A stretch of DNA of 64,000 nt from Anaeramoeba flamelloides (Eukaryota > Metamonada > Anaeramoebidae): contig JANTQA010000023.1 in NCBI GenBank assembly GCA_027625915.1, forward strand, positions 10,416,001-10,480,000, read 5' to 3'. Each line of letters starts with the position of its first letter. The stretch's first letter is position 1. The position numbers and the translations under genes are program-made. The notes beneath the pieces were generated by a model. The model saw nothing but the letters and a program-made list of their open reading frames with translations. It was not told the DNA's origin and ran no database searches. This document shows positions 1 to 12,323 of this stretch, piece after piece.

Positions 1-207
1 GAAAGGGGAATCCTTTCTTATCTTAAATATGGCAACCATATATTCCCCTTTTGCTGTTTGGTTTGGTTTCCAATTTCGGTGGGTACTTTAGTTTCTTTAT
101 TTCGTTTTTTATTTATCAACAATAAGCAGAGTATTAATTTAAATGGAAATGACAAGAACACTGATACAAGAAATCAAAACAAAATTAAAGAAAGAAAAAA
201 TAAATAA
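1..207 (+). CDS. 3' end of an unidentified membrane protein (5' truncated by window)
   Basis: A reading frame is open from base 1 and runs 68 codons to TAA at 205-207. It encodes a hydrophobic stretch (residues about 14-40 of the fragment, around CCLVWFPISVGTLVSLFRFL) that looks like one or two membrane-spanning helices. A polar, Asn/Lys-rich tail follows (NKQSINLNGNDKNTDTRNQN and on). Composition is much less A/T-homopolymeric than the following spacer, which supports real coding sequence. I do not recognise the family. The last exon could begin inside the window, but no clear acceptor site is visible. The start lies upstream of the window. Confidence 0.6.
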   Translation, partial: ERGILSYLKYGNHIFPFCCLVWFPISVGTLVSLFRFLFINNKQSINLNGNDKNTDTRNQNKIKERKNK

Positions 208-3078
208 TTCATTTTTATTTTTCAATTTTTGTTTCTTATTTTTTTTTTTTTTTTTTATTAAATTTATAATTAATACTATTGTAAAGAATTGTGTAGAATG
301 AATAGAGTTGTAGGTTGTTTGTATTTGAATTCATCATTTTTTTTTGGGGGGGTGGGGTGTGTGATGAATATTATAAAAAAATATCTATTTTTTAAAATCA
401 TAATATTATTAAAAATAGTAATTAATAATTAATTGTGATAAAGAACATAAATAAAAATAATAAAGTGATATAAGATTCAAGTCATAATTAAAAAATTTAC
501 AATATTTTTAATATAGAAAATTTTTTGTGATCAACAAACAGTTCTTGTAAAAAAAAAATTGTTTTTTTTTTTTTTTTTTGTATTAAAGAGTATAACCCAT
601 TTGTAAAAAATGAATCTGAATTTTTAATCTTTTTTTGTTAAAATTATATTTTTTCCTTAATGATGATACTTTTCTTTTGTTACCCTTTATTTTCGGTTAG
701 TAAATCCTTTTTTATTACATATAATCAATTTCTTAAAGATTTTCTAAATTTATTCTTTTTGTTTACTTTTTTTTTGTTGAGTATAACAAAAATATTGGTA
801 GTCTTGTTTTGGTATTATTATCATTTCTTACTATTTATCAAGATTTATAAAATGGGTAATTGGCTTTTTGTTTTTTTCCTTTGTGATTTTAAACATATTA
901 GTTTTTTAAACTTTTGTTATGTACATTAAAGAATTTTGATTTTTTTTTTTCTTAACTCTTTCAAAGTTTTTTTTTACAAAGTCTATTTTTTTTTTTTTTT
1001 TTAATTTTTTTATAATTTTTTTTGATATTAAATTTGAAAAAATATTTTTTTATAAAAAAAAAAAAAAACATATAATTTCATAAGTGAAATGATCCCAAAT
1101 TGCTATTTTGTTCAAAAAAAAATCTAAATTGTTTGTTATATTATAAGTGTAAATATTAAATGCTGTAAAAAATAGAATTTTTTTTATAATTTTAAAAATA
1201 AATAATGAGTTTGATGAATTTATCAAGATTTTAGTAATAACAAAAGAAACAGCTATTTTGATTATTAAACCTAATGTATTTTCAATAAAAATTCTTTAGT
1301 AAATACAATTTTTTTGTTTAAAAAAATGATTTATTTTTAACAATTGAAAGATTAATATTCACTGGAGAATTTTTGATTAAAATGATTCTTAGTTTATCAA
1401 AATAATCTGAAATTAAATTATTTACTATTCCCAAAATTTGGATAAATATATTAAACTATTTATTTATATCTAAAATTCAACAAAATGTATTTTCTACAAT
1501 ATTCAACTTTACTCTAATGGAGTAGTGTTAATTTTTTACATCTTATTTATTAATTAGTTATTATGTTTAAAAAAAAAATAAACTTAAAATTAAATACATA
1601 CTTTAGTGAATATTTGTCTTGAAAAATGAACTTTTTTGAAAAAATCTGAAAAAAATTTGAATTTAATAATGGAAAATATAAAGTTTTTGATATAATTTCC
1701 TTTTTTTTTATCAATTCAATAACTCATTTTTCCTAAATATTTTCCATATAAGACTGTTAATTGCAAAAAAATGAGAATATATATTTATCATTCAAATTTC
1801 GAAAAAAAAACATAAAATCAAAAATAAAAAAAAAACTCCAAAATACTCAATTCTTAAAAGTTGAAATTACTAATTTAAGGTTCTTTTAGGAATTAAAATT
1901 TGAAAAGATCACATCATTTATAAAATTTTTTTTTTGGAAAGTTGAATGAAAATTTTGTTTCTTGTATTTTGAAACAAATAATAAGATAAAATACCTATGA
2001 TAATGTAAAATTCAAAGATTATCAAGAAAGTATAAAAGTACTCCAAAACCTCAATAAAAAAGCATAATTATTTCGAGTACCCACACCTTAAATCAGAAAA
2101 TACAATAATTATTTCAATTACTAAATTTAACAATTTTTGAAAAATAATAAGACAAAGATTAATCTACAAACTGTAGGATTCTTTACACACCAACACAATT
2201 TCATAAAAAGTGCATAAGAAATAAATTCTAAATACAAAAAATCGATCAATGACTTTCAAATATCATAGTGATATCTTTTTAATAAATGGGAAAAAATTTT
2301 CCCTTAGTCATGCAATTTCTTTTTTTAAAAAGAGTTCAATTCTAAGAAATGGAATGTAATTTAAGATCTCAGTTGATTTGTTTGCTTCTTTTTTTGTGTT
2401 TAAATTTTATTGAATATTTTGGTTAAACTCAGAATGGATAACAAGTGGAAAATTTCATATGAGAAAAAAAGGAAATTATCAGAAATTTGATCTTATTTTG
2501 AATTTCTAATACCTTGAGAAAAATTTAAGAGCAAATTAAAAACATTCTTTGACCTCTTCTTCAATCAAACAAACAGAAAAAAGGAAAAAGATATGATAAT
2601 TTATTCCCATTTCTTATTCACATAGATTCAATAAGAATTTTTGTCTTTTACCCTAGACTTATAAATTTTTCTGAAATCCTTCTCCTATAATACTCTTATA
2701 AATCCGAAATTTAACTTTCAAAAAAAAACAGAAAAATTCCTCTTTGAATACACAATAAAATTCAAACCAAGTAACAGACAGTTAAACGAGGGACCATAAT
2801 ACTCGATTGTTGTGTTTCACACAATCCAATTGTTTTTTGTCTTTCAGGTACTTCCACAACATTATTAACTAAATTTTTGAGGTTTTGTTTTTTGTAAATA
2901 ATTTGTAAAATCTTTTTAATAACCCTAAAAGATTAAAATTCCACAAAAATCGCCGAGAGTTAGAATGTTGTCTGTGTTAAAGGTTCTTAGACCTTTACTT
3001 TTCATTTTTTATTAAAATTAACTTGAATTTTATTAAGAAACTTTTGTATTCTCCTTTTTCTTTTGATCAATAATTTCG
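208..3078. other. intergenic region upstream of the PKB gene
   Basis: This is AT-rich spacer dominated by A and T homopolymers. A hydrophobic open frame at 660-929 is Phe/Leu-rich low complexity, as expected from T-rich DNA, and I do not call it a gene. A palindromic repeat copy lies near 1786-1975. A short segment at 2284-2340 resembles segments at 36868-36925 and 60930-60985. I see no RNA gene. The PKB promoter should lie in the last few hundred bases, but no motif stands out. Confidence 0.6.
1786..1975. repeat. palindromic MITE-like repeat, family R4, copy a
   Basis: The right end (about 1938-1962) reads as a near match to the reverse complement of AAAATTTTCATTCARCTTTC, and the left end (about 1788-1800) carries a decayed version of that motif. 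The same inverted ends occur near 4815-5012 and 58092-58265. The left end is poorly preserved here, so the boundaries are approximate. Confidence 0.45.
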
Positions 3079-6000
3079 ATGGACAGCAAAAAAGTTTACA
3101 AGCAAGGCTTTTTGGTGAAAAGAGGGGCACTTATAAAAAGCTGGAAAAAAAGGTATTGATTTTCTTCTTTTGCTTCTTGAATAAAATGTTTTCTTTTTAC
3201 AACAAACAATTCAAAACTTGAAATTAAATCTCTTATGCTATAGATGGTTTGTGATCCGTGGAAGTGTTTTGTCGTACTACAAATCAAAAACAGTTGGTTT
3301 TTTCCATTCTTCTTTTCTCCAACCTTTGTGGTGGGAAGATAATGTTAATATTTTTTTTTTTTTTTGTCTTTGTGCTTTTTTTTTTCTTCATTTTCAAAAT
3401 AGGCAAAATTTCCAAAAGGGTTAATTCCTTTAACGCCAGGGGTAACTGTTGAAATTACAAAAAAAGGAAGAAAAAAATTTGTGTTTTCTGTCACCATCCC
3501 CCAAAAAAGAACTTTTTTTATCTCTGCTTCCAGTGAAGAGGACAGAAAGGAATGGATGGAAGCAATTTCTGATACAATAAAAATGATAAAGACTGACAAG
3601 GTTTCACTTAAAAATTTCCAGCTCCTTTCTGTTATTGGTCGTGGGACTTATGGAAAGGTATTTTACGCTTTATTTTCTTTTCTTTTCTTATCTTTTCTTT
3701 TCTTTTCCTTTCTTTTCCTTTCTTTTCTTTTCTTATCTTATCTTTTCTTTTTTTTTTTTTCAATCGTGGCACTAAAAATCGGATTTGCTTTTACTTTTCA
3801 CATTTTACCAAATTACAAAAAAAAAATTATTAAGCAAACAACCAATCGTGCAAACAAACAAACACTTTTGACAAAAAACAGTTTGAGAAGAGAATTTCTG
3901 TGAAAAATTCTCCAAACAAAGGTTTATTTGAAAAAAGTAAACAAAATTTAATAAAAAAGTTTTTTGTTATCTGAAATTTGTGCATCAACAAACAAACCTG
4001 TTTTTAACTTTTCCCAAGATCTTCTACTTGATGAAAAAATTGGAATTTCAAACGTGTCATTTACTTTAAGGTATCCAGATTTAAAATCTGTCACTACTTT
4101 TCTTTGATCAAGCAGATTAGTTTTTCTCTTAATTAACTTTTTAGACAAAAGATTATTATTTCTAAAAGTTTTTGTTGTCAAGAAAAACCCAAATAGAAAA
4201 ACAATTTAGAAAATCTCTTTTAGGGTAAAAACGAAGATTTAAGATGTACCAAAAAGAATATCTTTCGTCTCTTGCCACCACATTTTCAGGTGTATTATAC
4301 GTTTTGTAATAATTGGTGATGAGCTTACAAATTTTTTGATCCAACAAAATTTTCATAGTTAACAAAAAAACCAGTACCCAAAGGAGAAAACCCTTGTTTC
4401 AAATTAAATGCGTGCTTTTTTTTTTTCTAGATGTTCCAATACAACATCGAATTTACTCTCCAATGATATACCTAAGTTCAAATCAATTTTGATCCTAAAA
4501 TTTAATAAAATTTTAAGTAAATTTTAAATTAAGAAATTGAAATTCGTTAGAATTTTTTAGCAATTTACTCAATTTTTAAGGTAAACTCATTGATATTTTG
4601 ACAAAGTTTTAAATAAGGAATTGAATTAGTTTACAATTTTTTCGTTTTTTGCAAATTTTTGTTTTTCTATGGATAAAGATATTTTAACTAAAATTTATAT
4701 TATGGATTGAATTTGCTTAAAAATTTTACATTTGCTTTTCATTTTGAGAATTTCTTTTTAATAGTAGATCTTAAAAAAATCAATATCACGCTTACTGTTA
4801 ATTTTAAAATGAAAGAAACAAAATTTTCATTCAACTTTCCAAAAAGAAAAAAAATTATCCAAAACCCTTCGAAGAATTCAATAACTTATAAAATATCCAG
4901 TACTAAAGGGGAAAAACATAATATACACAAGAATCAAAATACTAAAAAGTTTAACTTTTTCCAAGATATTTTTGAAACAATTTTTGGAATGATAAATGAA
5001 AATTTTGTTCAATTTATTTTATAACAAATTCTATTTTATTCATTTTGTGTTCACAACGTTGTTTTATTTTTTTTTCTCGACTAATATTTTAATAACAAAT
5101 TGGAAAAAAAAGCACTTCATCCTCTTTTTTATTATTATAAAGAATTATTTTGAGGGATAACAATCAAAAGAAAAAAAAAAAAAGAAAGATAATTAAGGTA
5201 TGTTAAAATACCTCAAAAGAAAGCGAAACTTCAAAGACGATTGGTGAACCAAATTTATATTTTATGAATTGAAAACTTAAGGCTAATGAGGATAAAAATG
5301 AGCTGAACATTTTTAAAGAGAATTTGGAGTCTTGAAAATCCATCCGTACTTTTACAAAAATTACTATCAATAACACATTCAATAATACAAAAGCATATCT
5401 CTAATGAAAATAATTAGAGTTTTTGATTATAACATATATTATCACGATATTAACAATTAAATAAAAACAATAATGAAAAAATTGCGATTAGCCCTACTTT
5501 ATCACAAAAAATCATAAAATTGTGATATTCCACATAAAATCGCGATAGTATTAAAAAATCGCGATTAGTCCAACTTTATTTCAAAAAAAACGTGATAATC
5601 ATAATTATCATGAAAAAATGAAAAATTATTTTTTTGAAATCACCTTAAAAAAAATCAATTGACTTTTAAAAAGCCCTGAGACTTTTACAACGCTTTCCAC
5701 TTGTAAAAATATTAGAAAGTGTTTGCAAGGGTTGTGAATTATCTTCGAATGTTTGAAAGTTTGGAAAGAAATAAAGCTTTATAAACGGAATGAGGCTGTT
5801 TGAAGTGGAAAAAAAAATTTTTTTCATTTCTTTTTTTTAACAAAATATAAAATCTCAAACAAATTTTATGATCATACTAATAATTACCCATTTCAATAAT
5901 ATACTTGAATATAAAATAGATGTGTTTTTTTTTTAAATGGAATTATTACCTTCACAAAGTTAAATAACCAAAAAGAATAAAGAGTAATTTTCCTTCTTAT

Positions 6001-9000
6001 TGGTGATCGATCAAACAAAAAACTTTTAGCTCTAGTTGTCTTTTTCTGCCCAATACAAAGATATGAAAAAGAAGAATAATAAGAAGAAATAGAAAAAAAA
6101 TTTACAACAATCTTAATAATTGGTGATGATGTGGCTAGGTTGTTGTGAAAGCTTTTGAAAAGTTATTCAACTCCTTTCAGCTTTCCTAGAATATTGAAAA
6201 TGTTTTAACCCAGGAACACATTCTTTAAAGTACGAGTGAAGGGTTGGTTGTTTTAGAAGTCTCTTTTATTCAACATAATTTACAACACCACGATTGACCG
6301 AGAAAAAATTTATTTATCTTTAGTTCTTATTGTTGTTGTTGATCTAAAAGGATCGGATAGGTTTGTCAACCAAATCAAAAGAAAAATACAATAAAACTCT
6401 TTGATCTGATCCTTGATTGAATCAAGTATCGTTTTTGTTGTTTTTTTAAAGAATAACTTTTAATCACATAATCTATTTTTTTCGATCAAAAAAAATTTTT
6501 TTGTTTAAATATTTCTCAATTAACCCAAAAACCCATCAACTATTATTTTGCGATTACTTTTTAATTGCGATACTTTGACATTTATCACGATTTTTTAAAT
6601 AATTATCACGATTTTTTATAGAATATCATGATTTGTTATATTATTGCGATAAGATTGAATATCACGATTTTCTAAAATATCGAGATTTGATAAAAATAAT
6701 CGCGATTTTTGTAACTTTATCTGACTTAAGCATAGATATCATCAAAACTACTATTTTTTAATTTTAATTTTAATTTTATTTTCAATTTAAAATATGAACT
6801 TTTTAATAAAACCAGGTTCAAGAAAAAAATCTATATAAACTAGATTCCAAAAATTTGGACACAGTTTATACAGTTGAAAGAACATCATTACTGTACTTTA
6901 AATTCAAATTGGAAAGAATTTTGATTTTACAAACAATTTCATTTTTTGTCTTTTTTTGTTTTGTTTTCATTTTTTTTTTTGCAGTTACGTAATCTGTTTG
7001 GTTAGATCTCGAAATTTTTTTCAATGGTTGATAGAAGGTTAGTGTTGAGTTTGTTAAATTGGGAAATAACATACAATTGGTAGATGGTATCTTATCATTT
7101 GATCGATCAACCATTGTTGGTGAAATTTCAACAAATTTACCAATACATTTTTTGTTCCGCTCGTTTCATTATTTTGGACACACCTGTTTTTATTTTTGAG
7201 TTTTAAATTTTTTTCTTTTATTTGGATGAAAATGATTACTTATAAAAACATTAATACCTTTTAACTTAAATGTAGTTTTATATTAGGTTTGGGAAAATAC
7301 AATAAATTGGGTTTTTTTTTTGCCTATTTTTGATTTTGGGTGTGTCCAAATTTTTGAAACGGGGTTTAGTTGTTGAGTTGGAAGATTTTCTTTTAATGAT
7401 TTAAGAAATGGAACTAAAGAGATAAATCTTCAACTCCGTGATGGTTTTTTCAATTCATAAAAAAACATTGCAACAAATACAATTTGTTATAAAATTCTAA
7501 GAAAGTAAAATATAGAACAATAATACCTTTTTTGTTTCAATGTTAAATGATTTTTTATCATATTTAAACCAACTTTTAATTCAATTTACATTCTTCTTTT
7601 ATTTACTCAAGGATAGATCTTATTTTTTTTTTATTACTTGATCTGGAATATTGTAAAAAACAAAAAAAAAATAAATAGACAAAGTTTATTATTTTTCCCT
7701 TTTCATTTAAGACTTTTTTTAATTTTGGAAAGCAATCAATAATCACCAAATTGAGTATTTATACGATTTTCAAAAGACCAATACTACTCTACTGATGAAA
7801 TGATCAGTAGAACAAAACCATCTGGTTAAAAATTCAAATTATAATGATAGTAAATATTTTTAATAGTATATATATATTTCCTACGCTTTAATCCTCAGTG
7901 ATACAAACATCACTTATTTCTGAAACTATCCTTTTAAAAAATAAAAAATTCAAATAAAAACAAAAAAAAAATCTAAAAAAAAACATATTAATTGACTGTA
8001 TAAACTCTTTTTCAAATAAAAGTGCACAGAAATTTTCAAGAATTATTCATAATTGAATCAAATTAAACGTAGTATCATTCTAAAATCTAAATAACTCTTT
8101 AAAGTATAAACAATCAACTGAATATTTAAAACTCGTTCAAACAAAACAATAAAAAATAAAAATCAAATATTTTAAAAATTGATGTGCCCTTTTATTTAAA
8201 ATGAGAAATCTCGTTTTGTTAAATTGTAAAGAAAAAAAATTATCAAATCAATAAAAACCGTTGAACAATTTTGAATTGGGGAAAATTACTTTACATTTTA
8301 TTGATAACTCTTTACACGTCAAACTTTTGTTCTTTAAAGTCTCATATTCAATATAAAGCTGTAATTCATTTGGGTATTTTGTGTTGGAATCGTTTTTTTC
8401 TTTATTTTTCTTTTTTTCTTTGTTCCATACATCAATCCAATAATGGTCTTTCTTAATTCCTATATATAGATCATTCGAAACCAAACTTGTACTGTTTTCA
8501 TTTTTATACTGGTAGATTATTTCCAAATTGGTTTCTTCTTATCTTGTTTTTTCATTTTCCGACTGTTCAATACCCATAATTAAAAAAAATAAATAAAAAA
8601 ATGAAAAAATGAATAATTAAAATGAAAATCACCAATAAGTAATTATCTGATTAACAATCAAATTCAATAGTATTGATGATTTGAGAGGTGTGCACTTTTA
8701 TTTGAAAAAGAGTTTATAACGATCTTCTTCTGAATTGATTCATTTGTCTTTTGTTAATAATCTTGGTTTCAAACACCAAAAAAAATAATAATCAATAAGA
8801 CAAAATGCATCTTCTAAATGATTTTTATAATCGAGATCTTCTCTGCTTGAATGATGAGGATGAGATAAACGAACTATAATCATTCTATAAAGCCTTTTAA
8901 GTTGAAACTTAAGTTAACTATTAAAGAAATAGAATATAAAAAGTGATCAAAAACATAAAAGTTTTCCTTCTTTGGAGAAATTAATTTTTCAAATTTATTT

Positions 9001-10922
9001 TTGAATTTTGGATAAATTATTTTTTTGAACAAAATTTGTAAAAAATCCAAAAATTATTGTTCAGGCCTGTGGTAAATTTCCATTTTTGCAGAAATATGTA
9101 AGGATTTTCGTCTACCACTCTTCTCGTGAAAATGTTTGTTGCAAATTTTTTTTATGAAAAAAAATTCAAAAACCATAAAATAACATATTTTCGAAAAAAA
9201 AAAATTCTATTTTATTATTTATTGATGGATACCAAGCCTTTCAATAAAGAAACTTATATGCAAATCAATTTTTTTTTAATACTATTAAGGAATTTGTCTA
9301 AAAATGAAATTTTCAAATTTTGAACATCATACAAACCCTTTTTTTACAAAAAAAAATAGCCTTTTAACGAGTATCAAATTATACTCTATTCTCTAAAATA
9401 AAGGATATTTGATAATGTTAATCCAGAAACTAATACATTTTCCAAATAAAAATACACAAATTCAATGAATACAATTGCTAATCTTTTTGTTTCTTTGTAA
9501 AAACCAATTTTATTCATCAAAAACAAATTGTGTGAAAATTCATTACATTATAACATTTTATAAAAATACATCTTGTTATTTAAAAACACTTGGTTTATTT
9601 TTTGATGTATTTTGATTTGATTTTTCATTTTTTTTGTAACACTTAAACTAAAAGCTTAAATTTTATTAAAAAATTCTTTATTCTTTTTGAAAAATTTCAA
9701 AAAATAATTCTCATTAATTTTTTTTTTTATTTTTATTTGTTTGTTTGTGGGATATAATAGGTTATGCAAGTAAAGCATAAGACAAATGAAGAAATATTTG
9801 CAATGAAAGTTTTACAAAAAGGAATGTTAGCTGATCATCAACAAATTTCGCATACAATGTCTGAAAGGAATGTTTTAATGAGAATAAGACATCCATTTTT
9901 AGTAAAACTTCATTATTCGTTTCAAACACAAGAAAAATTATATATGGTGCTAGATTATGTACCAGGAGGTGAATTATTTCGTCGAATTAGTGAAGAGGGA
10001 AGATTATCAACAGACCGAACAAGGCTATACGTTGCAGAAATCATTTTGGCACTTGATCATTTACATAAAATGGATATCATTTATCGAGATTTGAAACCAG
10101 AAAACATCTTATTAGATCAAGAGGGACATATTAAAATCACAGACTTTGGATTAGTGAAAACCGATTTAAATAAAAAATTTGGTGGTAAAACAAGAACGTT
10201 TTGTGGGACCCCAGAATACTTGGCGCCCGAAATTATTTTAGATAAAGCTTATGATGAAACAGTTGATTGGTGGTCATTAGGTAATTATCTTGATTAATTC
10301 TCGTATTTTCTCATTTTGTTTTTTATAATACTAATCGTCACAATATTTATCATTATTGACAGACTAAAAACCTATTTATTTTACCTTCTTCATTTTTTTT
10401 CTTTTTTTTTTCTTTTTTTTTTTCTTTTTTGTTAATTTTTTTTTTATTTTTATTCTTTTTATTTAATTTTTTACTTTTTTTGTTAACTAAATAGGTATTT
10501 TAATTTTTGAAATGCTTGTTGGCATCCCACCATTTTATTCGGAAGATACTGATGAAGTATTTGAATTAATTCTTCGTGCAAAATTGAAAATCCCATTTTA
10601 TGTTGAAGACGAACCCAGAGATTTGATTAAAAAACTATTAGACAGAAATACCAAAACAAGATTAAATATTGACGACATCAAAAGACATGCCTTTTTCGCA
10701 GATTTGGATTGGAAAAAAGTTTACAATAAAGGGTATAAACCAGATTTTATACCAAATATTGAGGATATCACAGATGTTGGAAACTTTGACGAAGAATTCA
10801 CTGAAGAAAAAGTAGAAGATTCTTTAGTACAAGTCAGTGCAATAGGCAAAGTTGATGAAAATGCTTTCGATGGGTTTACTTATATCGGAACAATTGGCGG
10901 AATAGGTGTAATGAATGATTAA
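3079..10922 (+). CDS. PKB/Akt-type AGC protein kinase with N-terminal PH domain (5 exons, 441 aa)
   Basis: Exons by eye are 3079-3152, 3244-3292, 3403-3657, 9761-10280 and 10495-10922, all with GT-AG introns, giving 441 aa. That is close to what I recall for Dictyostelium PkbA. The PH domain spans about residues 9-105; K14, K23 and R25 match in number the phosphoinositide-binding K14/R23/R25 of human Akt1, so PIP3-dependent membrane recruitment is likely. The kinase domain has a glycine loop GRGTYG (120-125), catalytic Lys142 (AMK), alpha-C Glu161, YRDLKPEN with Asp236, DFG Asp254 and the activation loop TFCGTPEYLAPE with the PDK1-site Thr272. The C-tail keeps NFDEEFTEE and a hydrophobic motif FDGFTY (424-429, Thr428), the TORC2-type site. 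The start ATG is the first after an in-frame stop. Intron 3 (6,103 bp) directly follows the glycine loop. All catalytic residues are present, so the kinase should be active. Confidence 0.93.
3671..3750. repeat. TTTTC pentanucleotide microsatellite
   Basis: About 80 bp of imperfect TTTTC/TTATC/TTTCC pentamers lies just inside the 5' end of the long PKB intron. Retaining it would encode only Phe/Leu/Ser low complexity. Confidence 0.85.
3948..4365 (-). pseudogene. decayed coding-like fragment inside the PKB intron
   Basis: On the minus strand this stretch keeps mixed, non-homopolymeric protein-like composition, for example VVARDERYSFWYILNL, VTDFKSGYLKVNDTFEIPIF and SSRRSWEKLKTGLFVDAQ, unlike the surrounding A/T runs. 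It is short and broken, lies antisense inside an intron and has no recognisable start or complete domain. I do not recognise the family. It could be the fossil of a transposable element or a retroposed gene piece. Confidence 0.35.
4806..5026. repeat. palindromic MITE-like repeat, family R4, copy b
   Basis: The left end (about 4818-4840) carries AAAATTTTCATTCAACTTTC. The right end (about 4986-5012) carries the inverted counterpart TGAAAATTTTGTTC. It sits in the PKB intron. The short open frame across it (4707-5024) is the by-product of the A-rich palindrome and is not called as a gene. Confidence 0.5.
5440..5610. repeat. cluster 1 of degenerate CG-containing motifs (TCRCGAT type)
   Basis: Several short units such as ATCACGATA, TTGCGATTAG, AATCGCGATAG and AATCGCGATTAG recur within about 170 bp of otherwise CG-poor sequence. 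A second cluster lies at 6545-6715 in the same intron. Units are irregularly spaced, so this is not a true tandem satellite. Confidence 0.45.
6545..6715. repeat. cluster 2 of degenerate CG-containing motifs
   Basis: Repeated TATCACGATTTTTTA-like units with TTGCGAT and ATCGCGATT variants occur about every 25-30 bp. Both orientations of a TATCACGATTT core can be seen between this cluster and cluster 1. The function is unknown. Confidence 0.45.
6838..7366. mobile_element. Tc1/mariner-like element C, about 529 bp, TA-flanked
   Basis: The left end starts AACTAGATTCCAAAAATTTG and continues GACAC after a TA. The right end is its inverted counterpart (reverse complement AACCCCGTTTCAAAAATTTG, then GACACA) followed by TA. 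A further copy of the TTTTGGACACACC part lies at 7171-7185, about 196 bp inside the right end. The interior matches a second element near 31196-31360. A minus-strand open frame (6866-7114) fills much of the element, but I cannot place it in a transposase. It is probably non-autonomous. Confidence 0.6.
8003..8714. mobile_element. Tc1/mariner-like element B, about 712 bp, TA-flanked
   Basis: Near-perfect terminal inverted repeats, AACTCTTTTTCAAATAAAAG then TGCACA at the left and its reverse complement at 8688-8714, are bordered by TA on both sides. A further inverted copy (GATGTGCCCTTTTATTTAAA, 8181-8200) lies about 200 bp inside the left end. A 92-codon minus-strand open frame at 8248-8526 may be transposase debris but carries no motif I recognise. 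Confidence 0.65.
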
Positions 10923-12323
10923 TTTTAATTTAATAATTATTATTACCATTAATTTTTATTTTTTTTTATTATCATATCTGAGTGGCCTTTTTTTTAAAAA
11001 AAATAAGTTATTAAATTATTATTTGTAATATCAAATAGACAATTAAACTCTTTTTATTTTAACAAATCCAAAAAATTAAAAATTTTACAATTTTTTTTTT
11101 TTTTAAATTTTTTATTTTTCCATCAATCTTTTTAAAAATTGAAAAATAATAATCAAAAATAAATGAAAAAAAATATAAATAAAAACAGCATAATCATTTT
11201 AATATTTTTGGTTTAAATGAAGAAAAGTATAAACACTTTTTGACTATTTTGTTTGCAAAAGACATTTCCTACCTATTTTTCAAAACTCTTTGATTATTAT
11301 TTTGATTTTTATCATTTTCCAAAAATAAATTATCGTATTTCCATATTCTGATTCAAAAAAATTAATAAAAATATCAAACTTTTATCATAAAACATAATTA
11401 ATATTAACCCATAACAACTATAAAATCTTTTATAATATAATTTAATTTTATAGAATCTTGTTATTTTTTTAAACTTAAACTTTTTATTTGTTGAAATTTT
11501 AAGTAATTAATTATTGACAACTACATATAATAAAGAGATAAGGTTAGTAAAATTATTTTTTTTAGAAAAATATTGAATCAAATTTGAAAAATTTATCTCG
11601 AAAAATAGTATAAAATTTTTCTCAATTTTTTTCCTTCAAAATCCAAAAAATTTCATCATAGAAATTGTTTAGTTTTATATAAAAAAATAACAAAAAAACA
11701 ATTTTTTCATAATTTAAATTTTAAAATATCTAGATTTTTTTTATTTTTGAGTCTTTAACAAAATTCCTAAATCATAATTTAGGAATTCGGGCAAATAAGA
11801 GCAATTAAAAACTCCTCCATTAAATAATAAAAAAAAAAAAAAAAATATCCAGATTTTTTTTTCAAAATTGATTTGAGCTTTGATTTATAACTAGGTAGTC
11901 CATTGTATGAAGAATTGGAAACGGAAGAAAAAAAACAATGACTTTTTTTTGGAAATTCAATTAATGTCGTTGGATACTCATTATTTTGAACAGTGTATTT
12001 AAAAACCACCCCTAAAGTTCAGGGTTTCTCTTGGTTTTGTAAAACTGACATAATAATCTATCAAATTACTTTTGAAAAACAAAATGTAAGTTTGAAATAA
12101 TTTATTTTTATGTTATGAATACGTGGTTTAAGAGTGCACAATTAGAACAGGTGTTATATATCTAAAAATCAAAAATCAACAATCAACATGGAAACCTCGA
12201 GTTTAACAATTGTCTTGAAAAATAAAGAATCAAAGAAACATTTGATTTTTAATCTTAACCATTATTTTATTTTATCATTTTTATTAATTTTTAACAAAAG
12301 ATTCTTTCATTACTTTTGGGCTT
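10923..12323. other. intergenic region between PKB and the Rab escort protein gene
   Basis: AT-rich spacer. The only structured stretch is a coding-like repeat copy at 11779-12009 (minus). The rest is A/T homopolymer sequence that should contain the PKB 3' UTR and the next promoter, with no clear motifs. Confidence 0.6.
11779..12009 (-). pseudogene. fragment of an unidentified repeated coding element (R7, copy a)
   Basis: The minus strand encodes a short peptide ending YYLMEEFLIALICPNS. A second place in the window, 56941-56992 minus, encodes YLREGLLTPLICPNS at the same relative position, with several silent base differences. Shared protein sequence with silent changes implies both derive from a translated ancestor, probably the C-terminal end of a repeated gene or transposable element. 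The family is not recognised. Confidence 0.4.

Larger units (their letters stand above)
3658..9760 (+). other. very long third intron of the PKB gene (6.1 kb)
   Basis: The donor is GTATTT directly after the GRGTYGK codons and the acceptor is ATAATAG directly before VMQVKHK. The protein aligns across the junction without gap (GTYGKVMQVKHKTNEE), so this is one intron. Sibling introns are 91-214 nt. It contains a TTTTC microsatellite, coding-like minus-strand debris (3948-4365), an R4 palindrome, two clusters of CG-containing short motifs and two TIR-bounded Tc1/mariner-like elements. The remainder is AT-rich sequence in which I see nothing specific. Confidence 0.85.

Noticed and set aside
660-929. 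89-codon hydrophobic open frame
   Set aside because: Phe/Leu/Ile-rich translation of T-rich spacer with no domain and no codon signature.
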